Shown here: positions 34,713-43,155 of the stretch, one piece after another | Numbering within the stretch: position 1 is the stretch's first letter | Layout: each line of letters starts with the position of its first letter | Assembly (NCBI RefSeq): GCF_004151275.2 | Contig: NZ_CP130821.1 | Span: 2,232,001-2,296,000 of the forward strand | DNA from: Flavobacterium dauae | Lineage (GTDB): Bacteria > Bacteroidota > Bacteroidia > Flavobacteriales > Flavobacteriaceae | Direction: 5' to 3' | DNA: 64,000 bases | Notes under the pieces: generated by a model | What the model saw: the letters and a program-made list of their open reading frames with translations, nothing else | Database searches by the model: none | Told to the model about the DNA's origin: nothing | Program-made: the position numbers and the translations under genes

Positions 34713-36370
34713 TAATATTATTTGAAGAATATCATTACAAAACGGAAGACCTTTCAAAATTTTTAACTGAAAGGTATTACTTCCCTATTAATGGTATTGA
34801 ATCAAAAATCAACTTTGTTGGGTATTACTTCAATCCACAGATAAATGAAGGAAAAGGCGATGTTGTCATTATATTTCCGAAAGTTTTTATCAATGAGCAT
34901 AATCTAGCTTTTGATGAATTTACGCCAGAATCTTTAATCAATCCAACATTTGAAACAGCACAAAGATTAATTGAAACAGGAAAAGAAAAGCTGATCTTTG
35001 AAATTTCAACTTGGTTATATCGGGCAATTCAGCAATTCAACAAAAGACATTTTTATAATTCGATTTCAGAAAATCAATTTATCAATCAAATTGTAACCAA
35101 TTTGGATGAAAATTCAAGTACTGAGCTTGACATTATTTTAAGTTTATTGAGGTTTCATAAGGAAAATCAGGACTTATTTACATTCATTGCAAAAACAGCA
35201 CACTCACAACAAAACAAAATCAATTGGCACAAAACTATTAACAAAAAACAGCCAATTATTCATAATAACCAGCCAATTTATGTTGATTTAGCAACAACAA
35301 GAAAAAGATTAAATGATGATGAAGAGTTACTCATACTTTTTTATTCAACGCTAAATCACATTAAAGAAAAGTATGCGTTTAATTTTCAAATCCCTCAAAA
35401 TTATACTCTAATTAAAGGGCATCAATTTGAGACGGTTTTAAGAAGAGGATGCAGATTATTGAAAAATATTAAGTACAAATACTTTTCGGACAAAATGATT
35501 TGTCTTTACAATTTGCTATTTACCTACTTTGAACGAAGTGAAAGAACCCAATCTAAGAAACAAATTGAAGAAATTCTTCTCATCAAGGATTTTAATATTG
35601 TATTCGAGGATATGATTGATGATTTAATCGGAGATAGTACGTTATTTTCCGAATTAAAAAATCACGCTGACGGAAAACAGGTTGACCATATTTACAAATA
35701 TAAATCACTTCTGATTGAAGATGAAATCTATTTTGTTGGAGATAGTAAATATTATAAGCCTCAAAATAGCGTAGGGAAAAATTCAAAGGCAAAACAATTT
35801 ACTTATGCCAGAAATGTAATTCAGTATAATATTGATTTATTTAATAAAGGAGATTTAGACCAAAGAATAAGATACAGAGAAAACGAAACGGAAGGATATA
35901 ACATCACTCCTAATTTTTTCATTTCTGCCTTTGTAAATAAAGATTTTGATTTTTCTAAATCATATTTGAACGAGACAGGAAAACCAATAATGCAATTTCA
36001 TTTCGAAAACCGACTTTTCGATAGGGATACATTATTTGTTCAATCATACAACATCAATTTCTTGTTTGTGCTTTCGGCTTATCTATCAAGAAATTCAACT
36101 TTGAAAAACAATTTTAAAAAAGATACGCAAAAAATATTCAGAGAAAAGTTAGTAGCTTTTATCAATGAAAAATATCAGTTTTATAAGGTTAAACCTAGTG
36201 AAGAGAATTTTATCTATAAACATTTTAAACTGCTAAATGGCAAGGTTTACAAACCATCACAACTTGAAAATCAACTAATTTTAGCGTTTGAAAAAGAATC
36301 TGACATTGACGGAGTAATTTTACAAATTCAAGCTGAATTAGAAGAAAAAACGGCATATGTATTAGAATGA
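34709..36370 (+). CDS. McrC-like/LlaJI R2-type restriction endonuclease subunit
   Basis: The 553-residue protein is the expected partner of the AAA+ subunit. The C-terminal half has a PD-(D/E)xK nuclease signature: KQVDHIYKYKSLLIEDE followed by IYFVGDSKYYKPQN (Asp-x-Lys near 345). The N-terminal half carries no standard domain I can name. LlaJI is a similar set of cytosine methyltransferase plus McrB-like and nuclease subunits, acting as a methylation-blocked restriction system. The alternative is an McrBC-type enzyme that cuts methylated DNA; the adjacent own methyltransferase favours the former. Confidence 0.82.
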   Translation: MIILFEEYHYKTEDLSKFLTERYYFPINGIESKINFVGYYFNPQINEGKGDVVIIFPKVFINEHNLAFDEFTPESLINPTFETAQRLIETGKEKLIFEISTWLYRAIQQFNKRHFYNSISENQFINQIVTNLDENSSTELDIILSLLRFHKENQDLFTFIAKTAHSQQNKINWHKTINKKQPIIHNNQPIYVDLATTRKRLNDDEELLILFYSTLNHIKEKYAFNFQIPQNYTLIKGHQFETVLRRGCRLLKNIKYKYFSDKMICLYNLLFTYFERSERTQSKKQIEEILLIKDFNIVFEDMIDDLIGDSTLFSELKNHADGKQVDHIYKYKSLLIEDEIYFVGDSKYYKPQNSVGKNSKAKQFTYARNVIQYNIDLFNKGDLDQRIRYRENETEGYNITPNFFISAFVNKDFDFSKSYLNETGKPIMQFHFENRLFDRDTLFVQSYNINFLFVLSAYLSRNSTLKNNFKKDTQKIFREKLVAFINEKYQFYKVKPSEENFIYKHFKLLNGKVYKPSQLENQLILAFEKESDIDGVILQIQAELEEKTAYVLE

Positions 36371-36438
36371 AAATAATTTAAAAACCAAATGGTTACAAGA
36401 ATAAAAAATATTAAATTGGGTCAAATATAAACAGCATT

Positions 36439-37017
36439 ATGAAACCAAAATTATTAACAGCAATATTACTTTTTATAAGTGCTTATTCGCCCTTGTTCCT
36501 GATTTTGGCAGTGAAGGATTTTGATTTTAATTGTTCATATCATTTTAAACACCCAATTGCAATTTATACTATGCTCGGCATTGCTTTATTGAGTGTAGTA
36601 TTGTTGTTTGTTACGGTTGCTTCTACGAAGAGGGGTAATATGCCTGTAAAGATAAAATCAGTTAAGAACCGTTCTGTTGATTTAATCAATTATACTATCC
36701 CTTATATAGTTTCCTTTTTCAGTTTTGATCTATCTAAAATCGAAGATATGATTTCATTAAGTATTTTCTTATTATTAATGCTGTTGCTAACAATCAAAAG
36801 TAAATCCGTTTTTATGAATCCTATCTTGTTATTAGCTGGCTATAACCTTTATGATTTAGAATATGAGTTTGACGGCAAAACTTGCTCAACCATCGTAATA
36901 AGCAAAGAGGAAATGTATGCCGATGAGCGTTTTTACATACGAAGCCTAACCAGATTTTTATATATAGTAATAGAAAAGAAAATTAATAATAATGCTAACG
37001 ATGAGACAGAAATTTAG
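36439..37017 (+). CDS. KwaA-like four-helix membrane protein (Kiwa defence candidate)
   Basis: The 192-residue protein has four membrane segments (about 7-27, 40-62, 85-105 and 112-140) and a short soluble tail. Its stop lies 26 bp inside the next gene, so the two are coupled. KwaA of Kiwa is a four-TM protein of about this length that pairs with a DUF4868 protein (KwaB) of about 315 residues, the very partner seen here. The call rests on this size, topology and pairing; I cannot confirm primary-sequence similarity. Confidence 0.6.
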   Translation: MKPKLLTAILLFISAYSPLFLILAVKDFDFNCSYHFKHPIAIYTMLGIALLSVVLLFVTVASTKRGNMPVKIKSVKNRSVDLINYTIPYIVSFFSFDLSKIEDMISLSIFLLLMLLLTIKSKSVFMNPILLLAGYNLYDLEYEFDGKTCSTIVISKEEMYADERFYIRSLTRFLYIVIEKKINNNANDETEI

Positions 37018-37933
37018 AGCATTAAAAGACCTTGATTTACAAAATGCTGATGTGTCGTTAGCAATTGTTAAGGAGTATAAAAAGAATAGAGAATCTAAGT
37101 ATATGGTTAATTACGTACAAATTAACCCCAATTTAGAAACTCGTTTACGGAACATTGTAACTCGTAAAATAAATTCAGCAAATACATTTGAAGACTACAC
37201 CTTTGATTGTCCTGAACCAGAAGAAGACCAAGTAAGAGCAATCAATTATGAAGAAACAGACTTTTACAGGATATTCGAGCAATTACAAGATTTAAATCCT
37301 GAAGAAGACATAATAGAAAACATTGAAGAACTCGTTAAAGCAAAAGCCTATTTAATTATACTACGCAATGAAGAGGGAATTCAGGTTGTAGGATTTAAAA
37401 CATTACCTGAAAACTGGAAAATGAAACGAGACCGAGGATTAATTCCTCTTCTTTACAGAGAAAACCGTTTTGAAGATTTAGAAGAAGAAAATGTTTTCAG
37501 TATATCTTCTTTTGTTGACTTGATTTATTTCAATGAAGCACTTTTTATTCTTTCTAAGAAGAATTTTGAGAGCGGACTTAATTTCCGTAATGGAATGTTA
37601 GCAAAAGCAGATGAATTATATCAAGAAGTTCGGGAAATCAATCTATTTGTCAATATAGAAATTCTTACTAATAGGGTTGGTAATAATCAACGATACCTAC
37701 GAAAAATAGCCACTATAAAAAATTTGGGGTATTATCAAAACAATGATTACTTACAACGTCTCAGATTAATTAGTCAACAAAGAAATTGGGGAATTGAATT
37801 TCAAGAGGGACAGATTGTAATTACAGAGGAAACACTAGATGCTGTACTTACGTTATTACAAAATAAAAGACTGCATTCAGAATTAACGGATGAAACTTTT
37901 GATGTTGATAGCGCTAAACGTTTAGAAATGTAG
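36992..37933 (+). CDS. KwaB-like DUF4868 protein (Kiwa defence candidate)
   Basis: The 313-residue soluble protein has the DUF4868 look: a central DLIYFNEALFILSKKNFESGLNF block and an N-terminal all-helical segment with ETRLRNIVTRK. In Kiwa, KwaB is the cytoplasmic effector recruited by membrane KwaA on phage attack, suppressing phage DNA replication or late transcription. An alternative start at 37001 (MRQKFRAL) would shorten it by three residues. A hairpin follows at 37951-37983. It is the last gene of element 1. Confidence 0.65.
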   Translation: MLTMRQKFRALKDLDLQNADVSLAIVKEYKKNRESKYMVNYVQINPNLETRLRNIVTRKINSANTFEDYTFDCPEPEEDQVRAINYEETDFYRIFEQLQDLNPEEDIIENIEELVKAKAYLIILRNEEGIQVVGFKTLPENWKMKRDRGLIPLLYRENRFEDLEEENVFSISSFVDLIYFNEALFILSKKNFESGLNFRNGMLAKADELYQEVREINLFVNIEILTNRVGNNQRYLRKIATIKNLGYYQNNDYLQRLRLISQQRNWGIEFQEGQIVITEETLDAVLTLLQNKRLHSELTDETFDVDSAKRLEM

Positions 37934-37950
37934 AGTTAGAAAAAATATAT

Positions 37951-37983
37951 ACGACACATAGATTATTAAATTCAATGTGTCGT
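37951..37983 (+). terminator. Hairpin after the Kiwa-like pair
   Basis: ACGACACAT / ATGTGTCGT form a perfect 9-bp stem with a 15-nt loop. There is no strong T-run, so termination is uncertain. Confidence 0.5.
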
Positions 37984-38053
37984 TATATGCTAAGTTTTGT
38001 ATATTTGCTATTGAGCGAACGGAAACACGTTGAAAAGCAAAGCAATAAGCACC

Positions 38054-38069
38054 GTTACCAAATCGTTAC
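38054..38069 (+). repeat. Candidate right attachment/arm motif of element 1
   Basis: GTTACCAAATCGTTAC, 14 of 16 identical to the copy at 22997. Upstream AAAAGCAAAGCAATAAGCA (38033-38051) resembles AAAAAGCAAAGATAAGCA at 49875-49892, left of the second integrase. Confidence 0.45.
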
Positions 38070-38146
38070 CTGACTTTTTTGATAATCTTTATAAAAGCTT
38101 ATTATTCAGCCAATACAGCTTTTTCCTGAAAACTTTAAAATATAAA

Positions 38147-38174
38147 AAAGGTACGCTGTGTTAAACGTACCTTT
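38147..38174. terminator. Hairpin between element 1 and sulP
   Basis: AAAGGTACG / CGTACCTTT, 9-bp stem with a 10-nt loop. The remaining 38070-38330 is AT-rich with no gene seen. Confidence 0.55.
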
Positions 38175-38331
38175 ATTAAAAACTAAATAACTAACAACAA
38201 TAATATAAGCAATAATTTCTTTACTTAATTACGAGAGCAAATATAATTATTTTATTTTTATTTAGAACAATTAAAAATAATAATTTGTCATAATTTTTTA
38301 TTTTCAAATTTACCTGATAAATCATAAGCTG

Positions 38332-38339
38332 TATTTTTG
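38332..38339 (+). promoter_or_regulatory. -7 box (TATTTTTG) of sulP
   Basis: Exact TANNTTTG match 15 bp before the TTG start of the transporter gene, so the leader would be very short. Confidence 0.5.
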
Positions 38340-38353
38340 CAAAAATTTTTAAT

Positions 38354-39865
38354 TTGAATCAGTTTAAACTATACCGCACAGAAATTTTAGCAGGCTTAAC
38401 TGTTGCCATGACAATGATTCCCGAATCGTTATCATTTGCAATTGTTGCAGGATTACCACCGCTAACCGGATTATACGGAGCCTTTATTATGGGAATTATC
38501 ACAGCCTTTTTAGGAGGAAGACCGGGAATGATTTCAGGTGGAGCCGGAGCAACCGTGATTGTAATGATTGCTTTAATTGCTACACATGGAATTGAATATT
38601 TTTTTGCTGCTGTTGTTTTGGCAGGACTTTTTCAGGTACTTGTCGGGATTTTTAAACTGGGTAAATTTGTACGTTTGGTTCCACAGCCTGTTATGTACGG
38701 TTTTTTAAACGGATTGGCAGTTGTGATATTTCTATCGCAAATTGAACAATTTAAACAAAAAACGAATGCTGGTTTTAGTTGGTTACAAGGCGAATCGTTG
38801 TATATAATGGGCGGTTTGGTACTGTTAACTTTAGTGTTGGTTCACTTTATTCCAAAAATATCAAAAGCGTTACCAACCACGTTAATTGCCATTGCAGTAA
38901 TTTTTGGTATTGTTCATTTTTTTAATATTGAAACTAAAACGGTTCAAGATATTGCATCAATCAGCGGAGGCTTTCCTCCTTTCCATATTCCTCAAATTCC
39001 ACTGAATTTAGAAACTTTACAGATTATCCTTCCGTATGCAGCACTTATGGCTGGCGTTGGTTTGCTTGAAAGTTTACTGACCTTAACACTTGTTGACGAA
39101 GTTACCGAAACCAGAGGAAATGCGAATAAAGAATCGGTTGCACAAGGAATTGCCAATATTACCAACGGTTTTTTCACGGGAATGGGCGGATGTGCTATGA
39201 TTGCTCAAACCTTTGTAAACTTAAATGCAGGAGCACGAAAACGCATTTCGGCTATTGTAAGCAGTTTGGCAATACTGTTCATTATATTGGTTGCTGCTCC
39301 GGTTATAGAGCAAATTCCAATGGCGGCTTTGGTAGGCGTTATGATGATGGTTGCTATTACCACTTTTAGCTGGGGATTTTTTAAGAAGATGACCAAAATG
39401 CCCAAAAGCGATATTTTAGTAACGTTGATTGTTGCCGGAATTACCATTATTTTTCGCAATTTGGCAGTTGCTGTTTTGGTTGGAATTATTATTTCGGCAT
39501 TGGTTTTTGCTTGGGAAAGTGCGAAACGCATCAGAGCCAGAAAATATGTTGATGAAAACGGAATTAAACATTACGAAATATACGGCCCATTGTTTTTTGG
39601 ATCGGTAACCAATTTTAACGAAAAGTTTGATTTAGCGAATGATCCCGAAACGATTATGATTTCGTTTAAAGAAAGTAGAATTGCCGATATGAGCGGAATT
39701 GAAGCGGTTGATTTATTGACAAAAAAATACAGCGAACGCAACAAAAAAGTTATTCTTACTTATTTAAGTGAGGATAGCCGAAAACTGTTAGAAAACGCAG
39801 CAGCAATTATTAAAGTAAATATAGCAGAAGATCCGCACTATAAAATACCGAGTGATTTGTTGTAG
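38354..39865 (+). CDS. SulP-family anion transporter with STAS domain
   Basis: The 503-residue protein has 10 or more membrane segments and the SulP signatures LTVAMTMIPESLSFAIVAGLPPLTGLYGAF-like region (positions 14-40; key MIPESLSFA) and NGLAVVIFLSQIEQF, then a C-terminal STAS domain (about 400-500) with MISFKESRIADMSGIEAVD. It imports sulfate, bicarbonate or similar anions. No ATG lies near the natural start; TTG 38354 is used. It follows the right end of element 1, so marC and sulP were probably neighbours before insertion. Confidence 0.9.
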   Translation: MNQFKLYRTEILAGLTVAMTMIPESLSFAIVAGLPPLTGLYGAFIMGIITAFLGGRPGMISGGAGATVIVMIALIATHGIEYFFAAVVLAGLFQVLVGIFKLGKFVRLVPQPVMYGFLNGLAVVIFLSQIEQFKQKTNAGFSWLQGESLYIMGGLVLLTLVLVHFIPKISKALPTTLIAIAVIFGIVHFFNIETKTVQDIASISGGFPPFHIPQIPLNLETLQIILPYAALMAGVGLLESLLTLTLVDEVTETRGNANKESVAQGIANITNGFFTGMGGCAMIAQTFVNLNAGARKRISAIVSSLAILFIILVAAPVIEQIPMAALVGVMMMVAITTFSWGFFKKMTKMPKSDILVTLIVAGITIIFRNLAVAVLVGIIISALVFAWESAKRIRARKYVDENGIKHYEIYGPLFFGSVTNFNEKFDLANDPETIMISFKESRIADMSGIEAVDLLTKKYSERNKKVILTYLSEDSRKLLENAAAIIKVNIAEDPHYKIPSDLL

Positions 39866-39883
39866 ATTAAGAAACAAAAAAAT

Positions 39884-40672
39884 ATGAAATTATCAAAGTT
39901 ACAGTTACAAATATTATTGATTACATTAAGTTGCTTTTTATTTAGTTGTAAAAAGGAAAAGTTGAGTATTGCTAAAACAGAAAAATCAACTGAATATCTT
40001 TTAGAATCACATTATGATTCACCTTTCTTTGAAGAAATAACTTTTCAAATTAAACAAGATAGTAGCTATATTTTCTCAAAAGAAAGCGAAATAGATCGTG
40101 ATAACAGTTCTCTCATTTCAAAGGGAAAAGTACTTATCCAAAATGACACGATTTTTTTCAAAAATCATCAATTTCAAATAAATCAAGCCGAAAAAGCAAT
40201 TTTAAAAAATAATTTAATCATTTTTTTAAATGCTGAAAATCCATATCGCATTCCTATATCTAAAACTAAATTAATTGTAAAGAATTACTATGATTTAAAT
40301 CAATTCAAAAATTACAGTACTTTTACATCCGAGGAGTTTTTCTTGAAACATTATTATAAAAGGAATTTTATTAATTATGAATTACAAAACAATGATATGT
40401 TTCAATTAGATAAAATTATAAAGAAAATGTTACACGAAAATAATGATAAATTGAGGCCATTTGAAGAATACGTATTTCAATGTTGTGCTGTTAAAAATGA
40501 TAAAGAGGAAATTGAAGTTTTTATTAACATTAATTGCGGTGATGAGACTACTGATGGCAGTTTTAAAATAAGTAGATTTTCAATGCGTGATGGAGGAAAT
40601 TGTAATGTAAATTTAAAAATAAACCTAACAAAAAATACCTATTCAGATTTATCGATAGCTGGGTCTGTATGA
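39884..40672 (+). CDS. Hypothetical lipoprotein
   Basis: The 262-residue product has a type II signal peptide with lipobox LFSC (Cys near 22, CFLFSCKKEK) and a predicted beta-rich body with aromatic-rich strands (FEEYVFQCCAVKND). It contains the paired CC and a GDET motif but no domain I can name. It starts 18 bp after sulP and could be cotranscribed. Its AT content is higher than that of the neighbouring core genes. The following intergenic region has a short CTGAAAGCTGAC repeat scrap near 40687. Confidence 0.7.
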   Translation: MKLSKLQLQILLITLSCFLFSCKKEKLSIAKTEKSTEYLLESHYDSPFFEEITFQIKQDSSYIFSKESEIDRDNSSLISKGKVLIQNDTIFFKNHQFQINQAEKAILKNNLIIFLNAENPYRIPISKTKLIVKNYYDLNQFKNYSTFTSEEFFLKHYYKRNFINYELQNNDMFQLDKIIKKMLHENNDKLRPFEEYVFQCCAVKNDKEEIEVFININCGDETTDGSFKISRFSMRDGGNCNVNLKINLTKNTYSDLSIAGSV

Positions 40673-40742
40673 AAATGTATTAATTTCTGAAAGCTGACTT
40701 TTAAATATCTCCGTACAATTTTTGGTATTTATCCAATTGTTT

Positions 40743-41624
40743 TTACGATCCTATATAATTTTCGTCTATCATCCATTTTTCACGTAAACGAAAAGCAGGA
40801 ATAGTTTGTCTTTTTGCTTTATTTACAACACTATTACCTTTAAGATTATTGTTTTTAGCCCAAACAGAAAGAGGAATAATTTTTTTTGCAGTAAGCATCG
40901 TAATTCTTTTATTCAAAGCCTCTTGTAGCAAAAGTGTCAAAAGAGATGTAAAACCGTCAAATTTCATCGTAACCTGATATTTAGAAAACAACGGATAATA
41001 ATCAGTATGTTTGCTTTTATTCTGAATGATAACGGGAGGCAGCCCTATTTTTATCAGTTGTTGGTTAATCAAAATTCTTCCTAAACGACCGTTACCGTCC
41101 CCAAAAGGGTGTATGGTTTCAAATTCTAAATGAAAATGAGCAATTTTGTCTAAGAAATAACGATTGTCATCGTTGTAATTATCTACAAGATCTTGCATTA
41201 TACCATTTACAAACAACGGATTTGCTCCCAAATGATTTCCTACTCTAACCCATTCTTTCCCACTTCGGAAACGTCCTGCAATATCATCTTCAATATTGGT
41301 AAGCAAAATTTTGTGTAAATCTAAAATAAGATTAGTAGATAGGTTTTGATTAGGGTTTTCGAGAAGCATTTCTGTTATTTTAGCTAAATTTTTTGCTTCA
41401 AAAACCTCTCGGATATTTACTTTTCTTTGTAATTCTCCACCAGTAAGAATTACCTCAGTATCTTCTAATGTAAGGGTAGAATTTTCAATAGCATTAGAGT
41501 TGTACACCATTTCAGGAATTTCAGCAATAGCAATTTCTTTCAGAAGTTGATCATTTCCTTTTGAAAGTTCAAAAAAACACCTTTGAAGTTCTGTTATTTT
41601 ATCTTTTGTCGTTTGATTAATCAC
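40743..41624 (-). CDS. Fic family protein (AMP transferase) with N-terminal inhibitory motif
   Basis: The 293-residue protein has a full Fic motif, HPFGDGNGRLGR, with the catalytic His and the phosphate-binding Asn/Arg. Near residue 42 the text SNAIEN matches the class II inhibitory pattern (S/T)xxxE(G/N), where the Glu blocks ATP orientation. The C-terminal ~60 residues with LSVWAKNN and VNKAKRQTIPAFRLREKWMID look like an HTH-like domain. Fic enzymes attach AMP or related groups to target hydroxyls; this one is a self-inhibited class II type. No antitoxin gene is adjacent, in line with an internal inhibitor. Confidence 0.9.
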   Translation of the reverse strand: MINQTTKDKITELQRCFFELSKGNDQLLKEIAIAEIPEMVYNSNAIENSTLTLEDTEVILTGGELQRKVNIREVFEAKNLAKITEMLLENPNQNLSTNLILDLHKILLTNIEDDIAGRFRSGKEWVRVGNHLGANPLFVNGIMQDLVDNYNDDNRYFLDKIAHFHLEFETIHPFGDGNGRLGRILINQQLIKIGLPPVIIQNKSKHTDYYPLFSKYQVTMKFDGFTSLLTLLLQEALNKRITMLTAKKIIPLSVWAKNNNLKGNSVVNKAKRQTIPAFRLREKWMIDENYIGS

Positions 41625-41755
41625 GTAAATGATTTTTGTAAAGATACAGATTTACCGTGAAAACACATAAAAAAACACATCTTTTCACGGTAAGTTCAAT
41701 TTATCCTTCTTCCCGAAATGTCTTAAATAATTAAGAAAACTGATAAATACTGTTA

Positions 41756-42694
41756 CTATTCCTGTGGCAAAAACACTTCTGCCAGCATACAGCGGGCACT
41801 TCCGCCGCCACAGGCTTCAATGGTGTAAAGCGGTGCGTGTAAAATGGCACAATGTTTTTCTATGGTTTTTATTTGAGTATCGGTTAATATTTCATACGCC
41901 TGTGTGCTCATAACCATATACAGTTGTCCGTTTGTTCCTTCCACCTGCAACATATTTCCTGCAAAATGGTTTACCTGATCTTCGGTAATGTATATAATTT
42001 CTTTGCCGTCTTCTTTCAGGCTGTTTACAACCAGTTTACGTTCTTGTTTATCGTCAATGCTATCGCCACAAATAACAGCAAACGTTTCGGCAACGCTCAT
42101 CATAACATTTGTGTGGTAAATAGGTAAACGTTTGCCATCAACAGTTTGGTATGCTTCAAAAATTACCGGGTGCATATCGTTGTCTTCGCAAAATTCTATA
42201 ATCAGTTCTTCATCTGCACGAGGCGATAAAGCGGCATAAACCTTTGCATTTTCACGATCGATAATCATACTGCCGGTTCCTTCTAAAAAAATATTATCTT
42301 CTTCGGCAGAGGTGTAATCGTTTATTTCGGTAATCTTAAAGCCTTCTTTTTCTACAATATCAAAAATATCTTCGCGACGTTCTAATCTGCGGTTTTCTGC
42401 AAACATTGGGTACAAAACTACTTCGGCATTGTCGTGAAACGAAATCCAGTTGTTAGGAAAAATACTGTCGGGCGTATCGGTATCCGTGGTATCGTCAACC
42501 ACAATTACATTTACACCAACCGAACGCAGACGTTCTACAAAACCGTCAAATTCTTCCTGAGCTTTTTGATTGACGTTTGCCGGAGTTAATCCTTCTAATT
42601 TTTTTTGATAATAATTATTTACTGCCGTTTGTTCGTTCATACGGAATTGCACCGGACGAATCATTAATACGGTATTTGCTGCTTGCTGACTCAT
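41756..42694 (-). CDS. ctlX: Citrulline utilization hydrolase CtlX (amidinotransferase superfamily)
   Basis: The 312-residue protein belongs to the guanidino-group-modifying superfamily. Recognition: RPVQFRMN at the start, DSIFPNNWISFH near residue 80-92 which is distinctive for CtlX, EGTGSMIID, YHTNVMMSV with catalytic His and GGGSARCMLAEVFLP with the nucleophile Cys302. It hydrolyses a ureido or guanidino group, proposed to act on citrulline. A related enzyme is encoded 460 bp upstream on the same strand, separated by a four-helix-bundle cassette, so this is a small arginine-degradation cluster. Confidence 0.9.
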   Translation of the reverse strand: MSQQAANTVLMIRPVQFRMNEQTAVNNYYQKKLEGLTPANVNQKAQEEFDGFVERLRSVGVNVIVVDDTTDTDTPDSIFPNNWISFHDNAEVVLYPMFAENRRLERREDIFDIVEKEGFKITEINDYTSAEEDNIFLEGTGSMIIDRENAKVYAALSPRADEELIIEFCEDNDMHPVIFEAYQTVDGKRLPIYHTNVMMSVAETFAVICGDSIDDKQERKLVVNSLKEDGKEIIYITEDQVNHFAGNMLQVEGTNGQLYMVMSTQAYEILTDTQIKTIEKHCAILHAPLYTIEACGGGSARCMLAEVFLPQE

Positions 42695-42722
42695 ATATTT
42701 TTTTGTTCTATGTTGTATGTAT

Positions 42723-43155
42723 TAAGTTGTATGTTCTTCTGTAATGTTATATGTTTCTATTTCCAGTTATTTTCAACGTATTTAATAAAAGAATAAATTT
42801 TAGCACTTAAAATTTCATAATTCTGAATCAAGTCGTCTCTAAATAAGTTACCGTATAAATGCTTAATTTTTTCAAGGTGATTAATTGTTTCCAAACAACT
42901 TGCCCATGAAAAGGTTAGGAATCTGACGAACTCTGCTTTATAAGCACTTCGGCCGTAGCCTTCTACAATATTTGTTACAATACTGTCAGATGATCTCCTT
43001 AATTGGCTTCCTAATTCGTATAATTCGTATTTAGGCAACTTCAAAGACATTGGATGGACTTCATAAAACAAAGACAAACTAATTTTGTAAATGTCTAAAT
43101 CTTTATAACTGCTCATAATTAAACCTAAAACATATAACTTATAGCGTACAACTTA
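42723..43155. repeat. Inverted-repeat-bounded cassette around four-helix-bundle gene 3
   Basis: Left: TAAGTTGTATG (42723-42733) and TTATATGTTT (42747-42756). Right: AAACATATAA (43128-43137) and CGTACAACTTA (43145-43155). The pairs are reverse complements in mirrored order (one mismatch). The right end overlaps the stop codon of the neighbouring DDAH-like gene. Confidence 0.7.
42757..43116 (-). CDS. Four-helix-bundle protein (IVP/S23 family), copy 3
   Basis: The 119-residue protein shares the family landmarks: LDIYKISLSLFYEVHP, LGSQLRRSSDSI, VTNIVEGYGR and FLTFSWASCLETINHLEKI. It is a paralogue of copies 1 and 2 at low identity and lies between ctlX and the DDAH-like gene within its own inverted-repeat frame. 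The frame sequence is unrelated to those of the other copies. Confidence 0.85.
   Translation of the reverse strand: MSSYKDLDIYKISLSLFYEVHPMSLKLPKYELYELGSQLRRSSDSIVTNIVEGYGRSAYKAEFVRFLTFSWASCLETINHLEKIKHLYGNLFRDDLIQNYEILSAKIYSFIKYVENNWK

Larger units (their letters stand above)
22980..38075. mobile_element. Integrated mobilizable element 1 (boundaries approximate)
   Basis: The interval begins just upstream of a tyrosine recombinase gene and ends just after the Kiwa-like pair, with core genes marC and sulP outside. Related 16-bp motifs (GTTACYAAWWCGTTAC) lie at 22997 and 38054. It carries integrase, two excisionase-like HTH genes, a DUF3408 remnant, mobA and mobB, plus regulatory and defence cargo. 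No TraG/MobC coupling ATPase or Tra pilus gene is visible, so it is an integrative and mobilizable element, not a self-transmissible one. Exact att cores were not resolved. Confidence 0.75.

Noticed and set aside
37999..38008. GTATATTTGC, equal to the CTnDOT core consensus GTANNTTTGC
   Set aside because: The same pattern is also the common -7 promoter box (TANNTTTG), another copy stands at 38331, and no matching copy lies at the left end of the element.
40679..40710. CTGAAAGCTGAC-like scrap after the lipoprotein gene
   Set aside because: Too short to call a copy of the repeat around gene 17032, with no second arm found.
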